Positions 25,282 to 34,394 of a DNA stretch of 64,000 bases are shown piece by piece (position 1 is the first letter of the stretch; each line of letters opens with the position of its first letter). The position numbers were made by a program, and so were the translations under genes. Source of the stretch: Acidimicrobiaceae bacterium. Its GTDB lineage: Bacteria > Actinomycetota > Acidimicrobiia > Acidimicrobiales > Ilumatobacteraceae. The DNA lies in contig JADKGZ010000010.1 in the NCBI GenBank assembly GCA_016722025.1, forward strand, positions 73,167 to 137,166, given 5' to 3'. A model generated the notes under the pieces. That model did no database searches, was not told where the DNA came from, and saw only the letters and a program-made list of their open reading frames with translations.

Positions 25282-26853
25282 ATGCCGACCGCCGCACGAA
25301 CACTCGTCGACCAACTGATCGCGCTCGGCGCCGATGTTGCCTTCGGTGTGCCCGGCGAGAGCTACCTCGCCGTGCTCGACGCGCTCTACGACACGCCTCG
25401 GCTGCGGTTCGTGACATGCCGTCACGAGGGTGGCGCCGCGTTCGCCGCCGAGGCACATGGCAAGCTCACCGGTCGCCCCGGGGTGCTGATGGTCACCCGC
25501 GGGCCGGGTGTGCTCAACGCGGCCGTCGGCATTCACACCGCGCAGCAGGACGAGACACCGCTGCTGGTGTTCGTCGGGCTGGTGCCGCGACACCAGCGTG
25601 GCCGCGATGCGTTCCAAGAGCTCGACCTCGGCCAGGCCTTCGGGTCGATCTGCAAGTGGGTGCACGAACTCGACCAACCGTCGCGCGTGCCGGAAGTGGT
25701 GAGCAGAGCGTGGACGATCGCGCGCTCGGGCAGGCCAGGGCCGGTGATGATCGGGTTGCCCGAGGACATGCTGGACGAGGCGTGCGAGTCGCCGCTCGTG
25801 CCGCCGACGCCACACCCGCGAGCCGACGTGGGCTCGGACACCGCTGCAGAGGTGGCGTTCCTGCTCGGCTCGGCTGCCCGCCCGCTCGCGATCGCCGGTG
25901 GCAGCCGCTGGAGCGAAGCGGCCATCGATCTCCTGCCGCAGGTGCTGCCCGGTGTGCCGTTGGTGACCGGCTTTCGCCGTCAGGACCTGATCGACCACCG
26001 GCTGCCCTCGTTCGCGGGTTCACTGGGCCTTGGCGCCGATCCCGCGTTGGTGGCGCGTGTTGCGGCGGCCGATCTGGTGCTTGCCGTCGGCGACCGGCTC
26101 GACGACCCCACCACCGACGGCTTCACCCTGTTCCCACCACCGGGAGCCGGGCGGCGGCTGGTGCACGTGCACCCCGAACCTCGCGAGCTGGGCCGCGTGT
26201 TCCTGCCCACGATCTCGATCGCGGCCGAGCCGGAAGCGTTCCTGCGCGCGCTGCCGCCGATCGCCGGCGATCGGGCACGCTCGGCCTGGACGGCCGCTGC
26301 CCGAGCCGGCTACGTGGCCTGGAGCGCCACCGAGAGCGTGCTCGACGAAGTCGCTCGCGGCATGCGCGAGGTGCTGCCCGATGACGCCATCGTCACCAAT
26401 GGCGCGGGCAACTTCACCAGGCCGCTGCAGCGCTCGTTCGCCTACCGCCGCCCCGGACGCCAACTGGCGCCGGTGGGCGGGTCGATGGGCTACGGCCTGC
26501 CGGCCGCGCTCGCCGCCAAGCTGGCCCACCCGGATCGCGTCGTCGTGTGCGTTGCCGGCGACGGTGACCTGTTGATGACAGCACAGGAACTGGCCACGAT
26601 GATGCTGGAGGGTGCAGCCGTGGTGGTGCTGGTGGTGGACAACGGTGTGTACGGCACGATCCGCACGCATCAGCAGCGCCGGTACCCCGGCAGGCCCATC
26701 GGCACCACCTTGAGCAACCCCGACTTCGTGACCTTCGCCATGAGCTTCGGCATGCAGGCAGAACGCACCACCACCGCCCCCGACACCGTCGCCGCGCTCC
26801 GGCGCGCGGTGGCGCTCGACCGGCCGGCGCTGGTGCATCTCGTCACCGAGTGA
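25282..26853 (+). CDS. Thiamine-diphosphate-dependent enzyme, acetolactate-synthase-like
   Basis: A 523-residue member of the acetolactate synthase / benzoylformate decarboxylase group. The N-terminal pyrimidine-binding domain has FGVPGESYLAVLDAL and the catalytic Glu in CRHEGGAAFAAEAHGK; the middle domain runs from about 190 to 310; the C-terminal PP-binding motif is VAGDGDLLMTAQEL followed by VVDNGVYG, with Asn. It could be a catabolic acetolactate synthase or a 2-oxoacid decarboxylase. There is no small regulatory subunit beside it, which argues against the biosynthetic IlvB. Start ATG at 25282. Confidence 0.88.
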   Translation: MPTAARTLVDQLIALGADVAFGVPGESYLAVLDALYDTPRLRFVTCRHEGGAAFAAEAHGKLTGRPGVLMVTRGPGVLNAAVGIHTAQQDETPLLVFVGLVPRHQRGRDAFQELDLGQAFGSICKWVHELDQPSRVPEVVSRAWTIARSGRPGPVMIGLPEDMLDEACESPLVPPTPHPRADVGSDTAAEVAFLLGSAARPLAIAGGSRWSEAAIDLLPQVLPGVPLVTGFRRQDLIDHRLPSFAGSLGLGADPALVARVAAADLVLAVGDRLDDPTTDGFTLFPPPGAGRRLVHVHPEPRELGRVFLPTISIAAEPEAFLRALPPIAGDRARSAWTAAARAGYVAWSATESVLDEVARGMREVLPDDAIVTNGAGNFTRPLQRSFAYRRPGRQLAPVGGSMGYGLPAALAAKLAHPDRVVVCVAGDGDLLMTAQELATMMLEGAAVVVLVVDNGVYGTIRTHQQRRYPGRPIGTTLSNPDFVTFAMSFGMQAERTTTAPDTVAALRRAVALDRPALVHLVTE

Positions 26854-26895
26854 ACGTTCGTCACCGAGCAGGCGCGACCGCCGACCACCGACCGC

Positions 26896-26932
26896 CGTCT
26901 CCTCGGATGGCACCTGGCCATCCGAGGAGACG
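26896..26932. terminator. Bidirectional terminator between convergent genes
   Basis: A perfect 15-bp inverted repeat (CGTCTCCTCGGATGG, loop of 7, CCATCCGAGGAGACG) in the 114-bp gap between the TPP-enzyme gene and the end of the phenol operon. It can serve both strands. No T-tract. Confidence 0.75.
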
Positions 26933-26967
26933 TGTGCGGGGGCCGAACCGACACGCGTGCGGATGGA

Positions 26968-27894
26968 TCAGGTGTAGACGCCCAGGAACGCAGGGTTCAG
27001 CTTGCGGTCGTGGTAGAAGACGGCCGGGCCGACCTCGTCCCACGTCCAGGTGAGCGGCTCCCAGTCGGGGTACGACTGGTAGCCACCGCAGAACGTCTCG
27101 AAGCGGTTGCCGGAGTTGTCGAACGCATAGATGGTGGTGCCGCGCGTGACGCCGTGACGCGTGGGCCCCATGTCGATGGTGACCCGGTTCATCGACATCA
27201 GGTCGGCGGCGCGCAGCACCTTCTCCCAGCTGTCCAGCAGGAACGCCGTGTGGTGCAGCTTGCCCGGCTCCTCGTTGCGCACGAGCGCGATGTCGTGCGC
27301 CTTGGTGCTGCACGACAGCCAGATGGCCAGATCGGTCTTGCCGTCCTCGAGCAGGATGTGCTCGACGAGGTAGAAGCCGAGCACGTCGACGAAGAGCGCC
27401 TGCACCTTCTCGATGTCGGGGCCGTACAGCAGCGCGTGGTCCATGCGGATCGGCGCGATGCCGCGCTCGGCGGCCTCGTTCCACGGTGGCGGGTTGATGT
27501 AGCCCATGCCGTTGCCGACGTCGGTCTTCTGCGAGGACAGCTCGATGAGGTGGCCCGACGGGATCTGGAAGCGAACACGCTCACCGGTCTCCAACAGGTC
27601 GCCGGCCGGGACGCGTTCGGTGGTGACGCCGTAGTTCTTGAGGTCGGCTTCGAGCGTGGCGAGCGTGGCATCGTCGGCCACCTTGAAGCCGTAGAAGTCC
27701 ATGCCGGCCTCACCGGCGTCGCGCAGGATGAGGCTGTGGTGATCGCGCTCGTCCCACCCCTTGAAGTAGGCGCGAGTTGCGTCGCGACCTGTCTGCACCA
27801 GGCCGACGACGTTCGAGTAGAACTCGACCGCTTCGTCGAGGTCGAGGACCTTGAGCTGCATGTGCCCGGGTCGGAGCACTCCAGTGATTGCCAT
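26968..27894 (-). CDS. dmpB: Catechol 2,3-dioxygenase
   Basis: Extradiol (meta) cleavage of catechol to 2-hydroxymuconic semialdehyde. The 308-residue protein has the two-domain vicinal-oxygen-chelate structure of XylE/DmpB. Fe(II) ligands are His in IRMDHALLYG, His in GKLHHTAFLLD and Glu in GNRFETFCGG. Length equals XylE (307). ATG at 27894 is preceded by AAGGAG, so the 358-codon upstream extension is discarded. It is the last gene of the dmpKLMNOPQB operon, the same gene order as in Pseudomonas CF600. Confidence 0.96.
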   Translation of the reverse strand: MAITGVLRPGHMQLKVLDLDEAVEFYSNVVGLVQTGRDATRAYFKGWDERDHHSLILRDAGEAGMDFYGFKVADDATLATLEADLKNYGVTTERVPAGDLLETGERVRFQIPSGHLIELSSQKTDVGNGMGYINPPPWNEAAERGIAPIRMDHALLYGPDIEKVQALFVDVLGFYLVEHILLEDGKTDLAIWLSCSTKAHDIALVRNEEPGKLHHTAFLLDSWEKVLRAADLMSMNRVTIDMGPTRHGVTRGTTIYAFDNSGNRFETFCGGYQSYPDWEPLTWTWDEVGPAVFYHDRKLNPAFLGVYT

Positions 27895-27976
27895 GTTCTT
27901 TCTCCTTGTTGAGTTGTGCTGGTTCGGGTTGCTGTGGTCGGTTGTTGTGGGTTCGGGGTTGGCTGCGATGGTGGGC

Positions 27977-28312
27977 TCAGCCGTCGTTGCCGGCACTCGC
28001 AGTGGGATGCAGTGCTGGTTCGACCGTCGGCTTCGGGCAGACACGGACGGTGAGATCGCTCGTCGGGAAGATGCGGCACGACAGCACGACGCCGGCAGCG
28101 AGATCGGCTTCGTCGACGTGCGCCTTGCTCATCTTCTTGGCGGTGTAGGTACCCGCCAGCACCTGTACTCGGCAGACGCCGCACCCGCCGTTGCGACAGC
28201 CCACCTGGATGCCATCGCAGCCGAGGTACTCCATGGCGACGAGGACGTTCTTGGTGTCGGGGCAGAGGAACTGCTGCCCGGTGGGCTCGACGGTGATGGT
28301 GTGCACGGCCAT
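27977..28312 (-). CDS. dmpQ: [2Fe-2S] ferredoxin of the XylT/DmpQ type
   Basis: In meta pathways this plant-type ferredoxin re-reduces the oxidised iron of catechol 2,3-dioxygenase. The 111-residue protein has the cluster ligands in GCRNGGCGVC (Cys39, 44, 47) and Cys79 in VVLSCRIF. Its position just upstream of dmpB supports the reactivation role. Start ATG at 28312 is 2 nt after the dmpP stop, so translational coupling is likely. Confidence 0.92.
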   Translation of the reverse strand: MAVHTITVEPTGQQFLCPDTKNVLVAMEYLGCDGIQVGCRNGGCGVCRVQVLAGTYTAKKMSKAHVDEADLAAGVVLSCRIFPTSDLTVRVCPKPTVEPALHPTASAGNDG

Positions 28313-28314
28313 GG

Positions 28315-29376
28315 CTAGATCCGCTTGAACAGCGGGCTGCGTACCCGCGACGAGTCGGCGGCCGAGATGAACAGCTCCTGATAGATGTCGCGCTCGAAGA
28401 GCCTGCCCTGCATCAGAGTGGTGATGCAGGCGTCGACCATCGCCGGCGGGCCGCACAGGTAGGCCTTGTGGCCGCGGAAGTCGCCCGCGAAGTGTGCGGC
28501 CGCCGCCTCGTGCACGAAGCCGCGAGCACCGGCCCAATCGCTGTCGTCGGGTTCGTGCGACAACGCCGGCACGTATGTGAACGAGGGCACCCGAGCTGCC
28601 AGCTCGGTGAACTCGTCCACGTAGTACAGCTCGTCGCGGTTGCGGGCGCCGTAGACCAACGTGATCGGCAGCATGCAGTCGTGTTCGATGAGATCGAGGA
28701 TCATCGACCGCGGGCTCGACAGGCCAGAACCGCCGGCCAGGAACAGCATCGGCAACTGCGCCGAGCTGCGCACGTGGAAGCGACCGTACGGGCCGGACAG
28801 GCGGAGACGATCCCCCACGGCCAGCTGCTGATGGATCCAGGTCGTTGCCACCCCGCCCGGCAGGTAGCGCACGTCCAGCTCCACCTCACGGGGGTTGGAC
28901 GGGGCCTGCGCGAACGAGAACGGTCGGTGGCCGGCACCATCGGGCAGTTCCACGTTCACGTACTGGCCCGCCTGGAACGGCAGCCCATCGGGCTCGTCGA
29001 CGAGTGCCCACACGCCCTTGATCGTGGGCGTGAGTTGCTGCAGGCGGCTGACCGTTGCCGTCACGGTCCGCACCGGCAGGTTGAGCGCGTCGGGCTCGTC
29101 GTCGATGTCGGCTTCGATCGTGACATCGGTCTCCGCCGTCGCGCAGCAGGCGAGGCACAGACCCTCCTCACGCTCGAAGTCCATCAAGGCGAAGCTGGAG
29201 ATGGGCCCGTGGTCGATCTCACCATCGAGCACCTGCACCTTGCAGGTGCCGCACAGGCCATGCCCGCAGGCGTGCGGCAGGTACACGCCCGCGCGCAAGC
29301 TGGCGTCGAGAAGGGTTTGACCTTCCTCGACCTCGATGGTCTGCCCCAGGGGCTCGATGGTGAGCTCGTACGTCAT
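28315..29376 (-). CDS. dmpP: Phenol hydroxylase reductase component P5
   Basis: Transfers electrons from NADH through FAD and a [2Fe-2S] cluster to the hydroxylase. The 353-residue protein has an N-terminal ferredoxin domain (ACGHGLCGTC, then CLACCA), an FAD-binding domain (HRPFSFAQAP) and an NAD domain (LFLAGGSGLSSPRSM, YGARNRDELYY, YLCGPPAMVDA). Length matches DmpP (353). It is in the operon between dmpO and dmpQ. Confidence 0.96.
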   Translation of the reverse strand: MTYELTIEPLGQTIEVEEGQTLLDASLRAGVYLPHACGHGLCGTCKVQVLDGEIDHGPISSFALMDFEREEGLCLACCATAETDVTIEADIDDEPDALNLPVRTVTATVSRLQQLTPTIKGVWALVDEPDGLPFQAGQYVNVELPDGAGHRPFSFAQAPSNPREVELDVRYLPGGVATTWIHQQLAVGDRLRLSGPYGRFHVRSSAQLPMLFLAGGSGLSSPRSMILDLIEHDCMLPITLVYGARNRDELYYVDEFTELAARVPSFTYVPALSHEPDDSDWAGARGFVHEAAAAHFAGDFRGHKAYLCGPPAMVDACITTLMQGRLFERDIYQELFISAADSSRVRSPLFKRI

Positions 29377-29388
29377 CTGCGCCGCACC

Positions 29389-29748
29389 TCAGGTGGAGGA
29401 GCCCTTGATCCCGGTGAGGCCAGGAGTGCGGAACGTGATGCTGTCCTTGTGGCGCATCCCGTTCTCCGTCAACGACTTGGCCGGGTCGGGACTGAACGGC
29501 TTTCCGCCCTTCGTCCACTCCACCGTCGACCAGTCGATCTTGGCGAAGTCGGGGTGGTGGCCGCAGGCCCCCGGCAGCACGCCTTCGATGATCGCCCCGA
29601 AGGGCATGTCGGGCGGCAATGGGACCGCGAACGGCGCGCAGAACATCAGGTGGTCGAGCCACCCGATGAAGGTGAGCTGGGCCCCGTGGAACTTGTCCTG
29701 GGTGTCCTTGGGAACGCCCACGTACTCCTTCACAGCTGCAACAGCCAT
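29389..29748 (-). CDS. dmpO: Phenol hydroxylase component P4 (small oxygenase subunit)
   Basis: Gamma subunit of the multicomponent phenol hydroxylase (LNO hexamer). The 119-residue product starts MAVAAVKEYVGVPKDTQDKF and contains FHGAQLTFIGWLDHLMFCAP and HPDFAKIDWSTVEW, as in DmpO. Small size and position between N and P are as expected. Start ATG at 29748 follows an AAGGAGG site. Confidence 0.95.
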   Translation of the reverse strand: MAVAAVKEYVGVPKDTQDKFHGAQLTFIGWLDHLMFCAPFAVPLPPDMPFGAIIEGVLPGACGHHPDFAKIDWSTVEWTKGGKPFSPDPAKSLTENGMRHKDSITFRTPGLTGIKGSST

Positions 29749-29767
29749 GGTGTGTCCTCCTTCGTTC

Positions 29768-31366
29768 TCAGGCGCCGGCCGGCGAGCCGCCGGCCGGAGC
29801 GTTGCTCGTGGTCTGCTGCTTCCATGCCTGGAAGTTCTGCTGGTCCCGCGAGCCTTCGTAGGGGCTGTTGTCGACGCCGACGTTCATCCGGTACCACTTG
29901 ATCACTTCCAGCAACGGGTTGAAGTCGGCGGCAGTCGGGTCCGCGTCGGGTCCGAAGCAGTTGCCCTGGTAGATCTGCTGCACCGGCAGCCACGCCTGCA
30001 CGTACTTCTCCGGCTCGTAGTCGAAGATGTTCTTACAGCCGTCGGAGCACGTGTGGTACGTCTCGCCCTTGTGCTCGCTCTCGCGGTAGCAGATGCGGGT
30101 GGGGTCGCCGGGCTCGGTGAAGAGCATGGGGATCTGGCACACCTGGCACAGCATTGGCAAGGTGCCGTTGTAGAAGCGGTTGCCGGCAGCTTCCTGTTCG
30201 GCCCAGTGCTCGAAGCGAGGGCGGTAGTACTCGTCGAAGCTGTCGGGGTACTTCTCGCTCTGCCAGTCCATCTCTTCAGCGCTGGGCATCCACGTGTGGA
30301 ACGGCGCTGCGCCCTGGTACTGGTAGAAGGTGCTCCAGGCCTGCGCCGACAGGTGCTCCTTGTCGTCGCACGCCTGCTGCCAGCCCAGCGGTGGGCGGAT
30401 GCCGTAGCGGGCCAGGTCCTGGAAGAGCGCCCCGCCGTTCTCCTCGGCGTAGATCTCCCAGGCTTCCTTCCAGCTCATCACCTTCTTGGGCAGCATGTAG
30501 TCGAGCATCATCGCCACCAGCGTGAGCACGCGGTAGCCACGCCAGAACCACTTGTCGATCCAGTGCTGCACGATCGGCAGGTTGTCGGGGTCCTGCTCGA
30601 GCATGAACTTGATCGCCTCGAGGCCAAGGGTCATGTGCCGCGACTCGTCGCTCTGGGCCGAGAAGCCGAATGCCATCGCTCCCATGTCGCCGTTGTAGGC
30701 GGCGCCGGAGATGAACGGCACGAACAGCAGGTTGGTGAGCACGTACTCGAAGGAGAAGCCGATGGCGATCATGTACTCGAACGGGCCGGCGGTGATGGCG
30801 TCGTCGAAGAACGACTTCGGCACCGACAGGTACCACACACGGTCGTGCATGTGCCGCCAGCTGTGGAAGCCGTCGTACAGCTTGTTGTAGTTCGACATCG
30901 AATGGATCTGCGTCTGCGCGTGGCGCAGCTCGTCGAGCGACTGCATCTGGCACGCCACGCGGGCACCGACGCCGGGCAGTTGGCGGCCGACGTGGGCGAA
31001 ACCGCGATGGGCCATGTACTCCAGCGGCGAGACACCGGTGAGGAACAGCTTCAGCGAATTGAGGTAGCGCGCATCGGTGAGGCCGAGGTGGCCGTTGTTC
31101 TGCGCGAAGGCGTCCATGATCGCGTAGAGCTTGCGCTCCTTCTCGGCCTGGTACTTCCAGTACGCGTCCATCGTCAGGCGGAACGGGTCTTCCCACTTGT
31201 CCCAGTCGTGGATCTTGATGCCCTCGTACGTGGCGTACGGGAACACCTCCTCCATCGGCTGGTAGGTGGTCTCCCAATCGAGGCCGCGGGTCATCAGCGC
31301 ATAGCGCTCCTTGAGACCCGGCTTCTTCGTGGTCGCTGCTTTCGGTGCATTGGCGATGTCGGTCAT
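29768..31366 (-). CDS. dmpN: Phenol hydroxylase component P3 (large oxygenase subunit)
   Basis: Catalytic alpha subunit holding the carboxylate-bridged diiron centre that hydroxylates phenol to catechol. The 532-residue protein has the two EX2H motifs, LDELRHAQTQ and SDESRHMTLG, spaced about 100 residues apart. Near the C-terminus CQVCQIPM and CSDGCKNIF form the cysteine zinc site known in this family. Length is slightly above DmpN (517). ATG at 31366. Confidence 0.97.
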   Translation of the reverse strand: MTDIANAPKAATTKKPGLKERYALMTRGLDWETTYQPMEEVFPYATYEGIKIHDWDKWEDPFRLTMDAYWKYQAEKERKLYAIMDAFAQNNGHLGLTDARYLNSLKLFLTGVSPLEYMAHRGFAHVGRQLPGVGARVACQMQSLDELRHAQTQIHSMSNYNKLYDGFHSWRHMHDRVWYLSVPKSFFDDAITAGPFEYMIAIGFSFEYVLTNLLFVPFISGAAYNGDMGAMAFGFSAQSDESRHMTLGLEAIKFMLEQDPDNLPIVQHWIDKWFWRGYRVLTLVAMMLDYMLPKKVMSWKEAWEIYAEENGGALFQDLARYGIRPPLGWQQACDDKEHLSAQAWSTFYQYQGAAPFHTWMPSAEEMDWQSEKYPDSFDEYYRPRFEHWAEQEAAGNRFYNGTLPMLCQVCQIPMLFTEPGDPTRICYRESEHKGETYHTCSDGCKNIFDYEPEKYVQAWLPVQQIYQGNCFGPDADPTAADFNPLLEVIKWYRMNVGVDNSPYEGSRDQQNFQAWKQQTTSNAPAGGSPAGA

Positions 31367-31376
31367 GGCTCGTTCC

Positions 31377-31646
31377 TCACTGCTTCCAGCTCAAGGTGAA
31401 TTCGTCGTCGGACTCGTCGACATGGCCCGACAGGGTGATCAGGTGGACTTGCATCTCTTGGAGGTCGAAGCGGCGCCCGAGCTTCTCCTCGATGGTGCTG
31501 CGGTAGATGGTCATCGAGTCGGGCACGTCGACCTTCACCATCGCCGGCTGCTCGTTGACGACCGCCGTGGGGTTGTCGTCGGTGATGGCCTCGACGATGC
31601 CGCGGCTCGTCTCGTTCGTCTGGAATGCGATGAACACGGTGGACAC
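31377..31646 (-). CDS. dmpM: Phenol hydroxylase effector component P2
   Basis: Cofactor-less regulatory protein that binds the hydroxylase and couples electron transfer to substrate oxidation. The 89-residue product has STVFIAFQTNETSRGIVEAI and PAMVKVDVPDSMTIYR, conserved in DmpM/TouD/MmoB proteins. GTG at 31646 has GGGAG 7 nt upstream, so the long overlapping frame through dmpL is discarded. It sits between L and N as usual. Confidence 0.94.
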   Translation of the reverse strand: MSTVFIAFQTNETSRGIVEAITDDNPTAVVNEQPAMVKVDVPDSMTIYRSTIEEKLGRRFDLQEMQVHLITLSGHVDESDDEFTLSWKQ

Positions 31647-31660
31647 GGTGAACTCCCGGC

Positions 31661-32653
31661 TCAGAGGGCCAGGCCGCACTTGGCGGCCCGGGTTTCGAAT
31701 GCGGATACGACCTCGGTCAACGCGGCCGGGGCATCGGCGCCGAGCGCCAGGTCGGCCAGCGGAGCCAACGCCGTGACCGCTCGGTCGCGCCAGGCCGTCG
31801 CCCAGCCGTTGAGCAGTGCCGCGTTGGCCGTGCTCTCGCCGGCGGCGGTCTTGATGGTTGCATCCACCCAGCGGCTGGTCTCGGCGAACCAGTCCGCCTG
31901 GAAGCGCAACAGCATCGAGACCGTGGGGCCTGCTTCTGCCGCCAGCAGGTTGTCGAACTTGTCGTAGATCAGCGGGTAGAGCAGGCCATCGAGCACCAGG
32001 TTCTGCGCGACGAACAGCTCGATCGGGTCGGCGAGCACGAACGTGTCCTCCACGTAGCGGCGCAGCTGCTGCCATGCCGGCTCGTCGAGCCATGCCCGCT
32101 TGCCCTCGTCCAGGCTGGCCACGTCGCCGAAGAGCAGGCCCAAGCGAGTGAGGTACTGGGCGATGCCCAGCTGATCCATCGCTTGGAAGATGCACGGCGC
32201 GGTCAGCGCAGTGCCGTAGCCGTATGCGCAGATCGAGGAGTTGTTCATGTTGGCGCCCCACGCGACATGGCGCAGCGGCACCAGCACATCGAGCGCCGTG
32301 CGCTTCGCGTCGGCGGCGTAGGTCTCGGCCAACCCGCGGCGCTCGACGAACTCGAAGTCGGCCTCGGTGGTCTCCTGCATGCGTGCTCGAGTGGTGGTGT
32401 AGGTGGCGTAGTAGAACTGGCGCGGATCTTTGAACGCGTACCAGTCGGCCATCACGATCTTCGACCGGGAGGCATCGAAGATCTCGTGATCCGGGTCCCA
32501 CGTGGGCCGGTAGTGGAAGTTCGCATCGGCCTGGACGTTGAGCGTGGCCTCCTGGTAGCGGGAGGCGGCCTTGTCCGGCCCGATCCGGTCGGCGATGTGG
32601 GTGAACGTCTGCCGGATCGGCTTGATGCTCACTGTCCGAAGATCGATCTGCAT
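31661..32653 (-). CDS. dmpL: Phenol hydroxylase component P1 (beta oxygenase subunit)
   Basis: Structural beta subunit of the hydroxylase hexamer, with a ferritin-like fold lacking metal ligands. The 330-residue protein begins MQIDLRTVSIKPIRQTFTHI and includes KIVMADWYAFKDPRQFYY and FVAQNLVLDGLLYPLIYDKF, close to DmpL. Length matches the family (331). ATG at 32653 lies 35 nt after dmpK. Confidence 0.96.
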   Translation of the reverse strand: MQIDLRTVSIKPIRQTFTHIADRIGPDKAASRYQEATLNVQADANFHYRPTWDPDHEIFDASRSKIVMADWYAFKDPRQFYYATYTTTRARMQETTEADFEFVERRGLAETYAADAKRTALDVLVPLRHVAWGANMNNSSICAYGYGTALTAPCIFQAMDQLGIAQYLTRLGLLFGDVASLDEGKRAWLDEPAWQQLRRYVEDTFVLADPIELFVAQNLVLDGLLYPLIYDKFDNLLAAEAGPTVSMLLRFQADWFAETSRWVDATIKTAAGESTANAALLNGWATAWRDRAVTALAPLADLALGADAPAALTEVVSAFETRAAKCGLAL

Positions 32654-32688
32654 CGTGTCTCCTTGCGTGTCACGCTCGCGGTTGCGAG

Positions 32689-32985
32689 CTACCTGAATCG
32701 ACGCTGCGCGGCATCGCGCATCGTCCAGTCCCAGTCGTCGACCACGTGGTCGACGTCGGGTTCGTTCTCTGTGTCCGAGTGCACGATCGGATCGAGCAAC
32801 TCGGTGCGGTGCAGTGCACAGAACTCGGCGAAGGCCGGTTCGGTGAGCAGCATCTCCACGAACAGCGATGGCTCGCCGATCGAGAAATGGAACTCGACGA
32901 AGCCGTCCGGCCGGTGTTCGACGACTCGCACGAACGTGCGAGACGTATCGAATCCGATCGGTTGCGGCACCCCCTCGATCCCCAC
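32689..32985 (-). CDS. dmpK: Phenol hydroxylase component P0
   Basis: Small assembly protein (98 aa) of phenol hydroxylases, thought to help load iron into the apo-enzyme. It contains FVRVVEHRPDGFVEFHFSIG and PSLFVEMLL, the typical DmpK core, with a longer acidic C-terminus than usual. The start is GTG at 32985, six nt after the -10 CACTGT, so the operon mRNA is probably leaderless. First gene of dmpKLMNOPQB. Confidence 0.88.
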   Translation of the reverse strand: MGIEGVPQPIGFDTSRTFVRVVEHRPDGFVEFHFSIGEPSLFVEMLLTEPAFAEFCALHRTELLDPIVHSDTENEPDVDHVVDDWDWTMRDAAQRRFR

Positions 32986-32991
32986 TTGCGC

Positions 32992-33045
32992 ACAGTGCGC
33001 CTCGTCACCCGGCGGGGTAAATGAACTCGTTCCGATATGCGGAAC
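32992..33045 (-). promoter_or_regulatory. Promoter and IclR-type operator of the dmpKLMNOPQB operon
   Basis: Perfect palindrome GTTCCG-N5-CGGAAC at 33029-33045. On the minus strand it is followed by 7 bp, a -35-like TTTACC (33021-33016), 18 bp, and a -10-like CACTGT (32997-32992), 6 nt before the dmpK GTG. The same layout recurs at the other catabolic promoters in the window. Position just upstream of the -35 suggests activation. Confidence 0.78.
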
Positions 33046-33146
33046 GGGTGCGCGAGCGCGCCAGGCGCGGGTTCCCGACCGCGCGAAGTCCGCCGTGCGT
33101 CGTATTCCTCCGGGGGCGACGGCGCCGATGTGTCAAAGTCCGTGCC

Positions 33147-34382
33147 GTGACGGTGAGCGAGTCGTTGAGCGTGTGGAGCAATCGCGACTTCCGCCTGGTC
33201 CTGGGCGGCGGCTTCGTCAACAACGTGGGTGACTGGTTGCTCGCGGTCGCGCTCCCCGCGTTCGTGTACATCGAGACCGGCTCCGGTCGAGCCACTGCTG
33301 CCATCGTCGTCATCGAGTTGCTGGTGGCCATCGTCTGGGGCCCGTACGGCGGCAGCTTGGTCGACCGGTGGGATCTGCGGCGCACCGTGATCCTCACCAA
33401 CGTGCTGCAGGCGATCTGCCTCGTGCCGCTGCTGGCGGTGACGGCCGATCGCGTGTGGCCCGCGTTCATCGTGGCCGCCGTGCAGGGGTTGCTGCGCGAG
33501 GTGAACGACCCGGCGTCGTTCGCGCTGGTGCCGCGCATCGTGCCCGCGGAGCAACTGACCGCAGCGAACGCGGCGAACGCCGCAGGCGGCTCGCTGGCCC
33601 GCCTCATCGGCTCGCCGATCGGCGGTCTTGCCGTGGCGGCCGGCGGGTTGCCGCTGGTGGTGATCGTCGACGGAGCCACGTTCCTGGCGGTTGCGGTCGC
33701 GACCTGGCTGGTGCGCACTCCGACGCCCAGCCTGCACGACGACACCAGCGCCGACGAAGGCGTTGGGGTGCGCAGCGGCTGGCGGCGGATCCGGCAGCAC
33801 CCGCGCCTCGTCGGGTATCTCACCGTGCAGACCATGGCCAGTTGGACGTTCGCCATGTTCCCCGTGCTGTTCATCGCGTTCGTCATCGATGTGTTGCGCG
33901 GTGATGAAGCGACCGTGGGGCTGATTCGAGGGATGGCGGCGTTCGGAGGCCTCACCGCGTCGTACCTCGTCGGGCGACGCGCGAAGAACGTCGACCCGAC
34001 GCTGCTGATGATGTGGGGGTACACCGGCCTCGGGTTGGTGGCGTTCGTGTTCGTCAACGTCAGCTCGGTGTCGACATCGCTGTGGTTGTTCCTCGGGTTG
34101 TTCGCGCTCAGCGGCCTCCCGAACATGACCTCACAGGTCGGCGCCGTCGGCGCAGCGCAGCGCCTGTGCCCACCCGAGCTGCTAGGACGCTTCCAAGGGC
34201 TTGCGTCGGCAACCGGGGCGGTTGGTGCAATCGGAGGGTCCGTCCTCGTCGGCCTGCTCATCAGCCACGACAACGTGAAGGTGCTGCTCAACGTTCAAGC
34301 CGGGCTCTACGTCATGTGTGGGCTGGCCACTCTGCTGCTGGTCGTCCGGCGAGGCGACAGCACGCCGTCGATCACCACGTAG
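33147..34382 (+). CDS. MFS transporter
   Basis: A 411-residue integral membrane protein of the major facilitator superfamily, with about 12 hydrophobic spans. The start VTVSESLSVWSNRDFRLVLG, the loop GGSLVDRWDLRRTVILTNVL after helix 3, and the repeat-half segment PPELLGRFQGLASATGA resemble EntS/MFS_3-type exporters. The substrate is unknown. GTG at 33147 is preferred; a longer frame from 33021 runs through the dmp operator and is unlikely. It is divergent to the phenol operon but lacks the shared promoter geometry on its side. Confidence 0.85.
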   Translation: MTVSESLSVWSNRDFRLVLGGGFVNNVGDWLLAVALPAFVYIETGSGRATAAIVVIELLVAIVWGPYGGSLVDRWDLRRTVILTNVLQAICLVPLLAVTADRVWPAFIVAAVQGLLREVNDPASFALVPRIVPAEQLTAANAANAAGGSLARLIGSPIGGLAVAAGGLPLVVIVDGATFLAVAVATWLVRTPTPSLHDDTSADEGVGVRSGWRRIRQHPRLVGYLTVQTMASWTFAMFPVLFIAFVIDVLRGDEATVGLIRGMAAFGGLTASYLVGRRAKNVDPTLLMMWGYTGLGLVAFVFVNVSSVSTSLWLFLGLFALSGLPNMTSQVGAVGAAQRLCPPELLGRFQGLASATGAVGAIGGSVLVGLLISHDNVKVLLNVQAGLYVMCGLATLLLVVRRGDSTPSITT

Positions 34383-34394
34383 TTGCGACGAACG

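Noticed and set aside
29336..31399. 687-codon plus-strand frame antisense to dmpN/dmpO
   Set aside because: The opposite strand encodes clear phenol hydroxylase subunits; the plus frame has shadow composition (Val/His/Arg/Glu-rich).
33034..33100. Operator-driven promoter toward the MFS gene from the dmp palindrome
   Set aside because: At 7 and 18 bp spacing in that direction there are no -35/-10-like hexamers (CGAGCG, GACCGC).
33021..33146. Longer MFS transporter start at 33021
   Set aside because: It would begin within the dmp promoter and operator, and the added residues (Arg-rich) do not resemble a transporter N-terminus.
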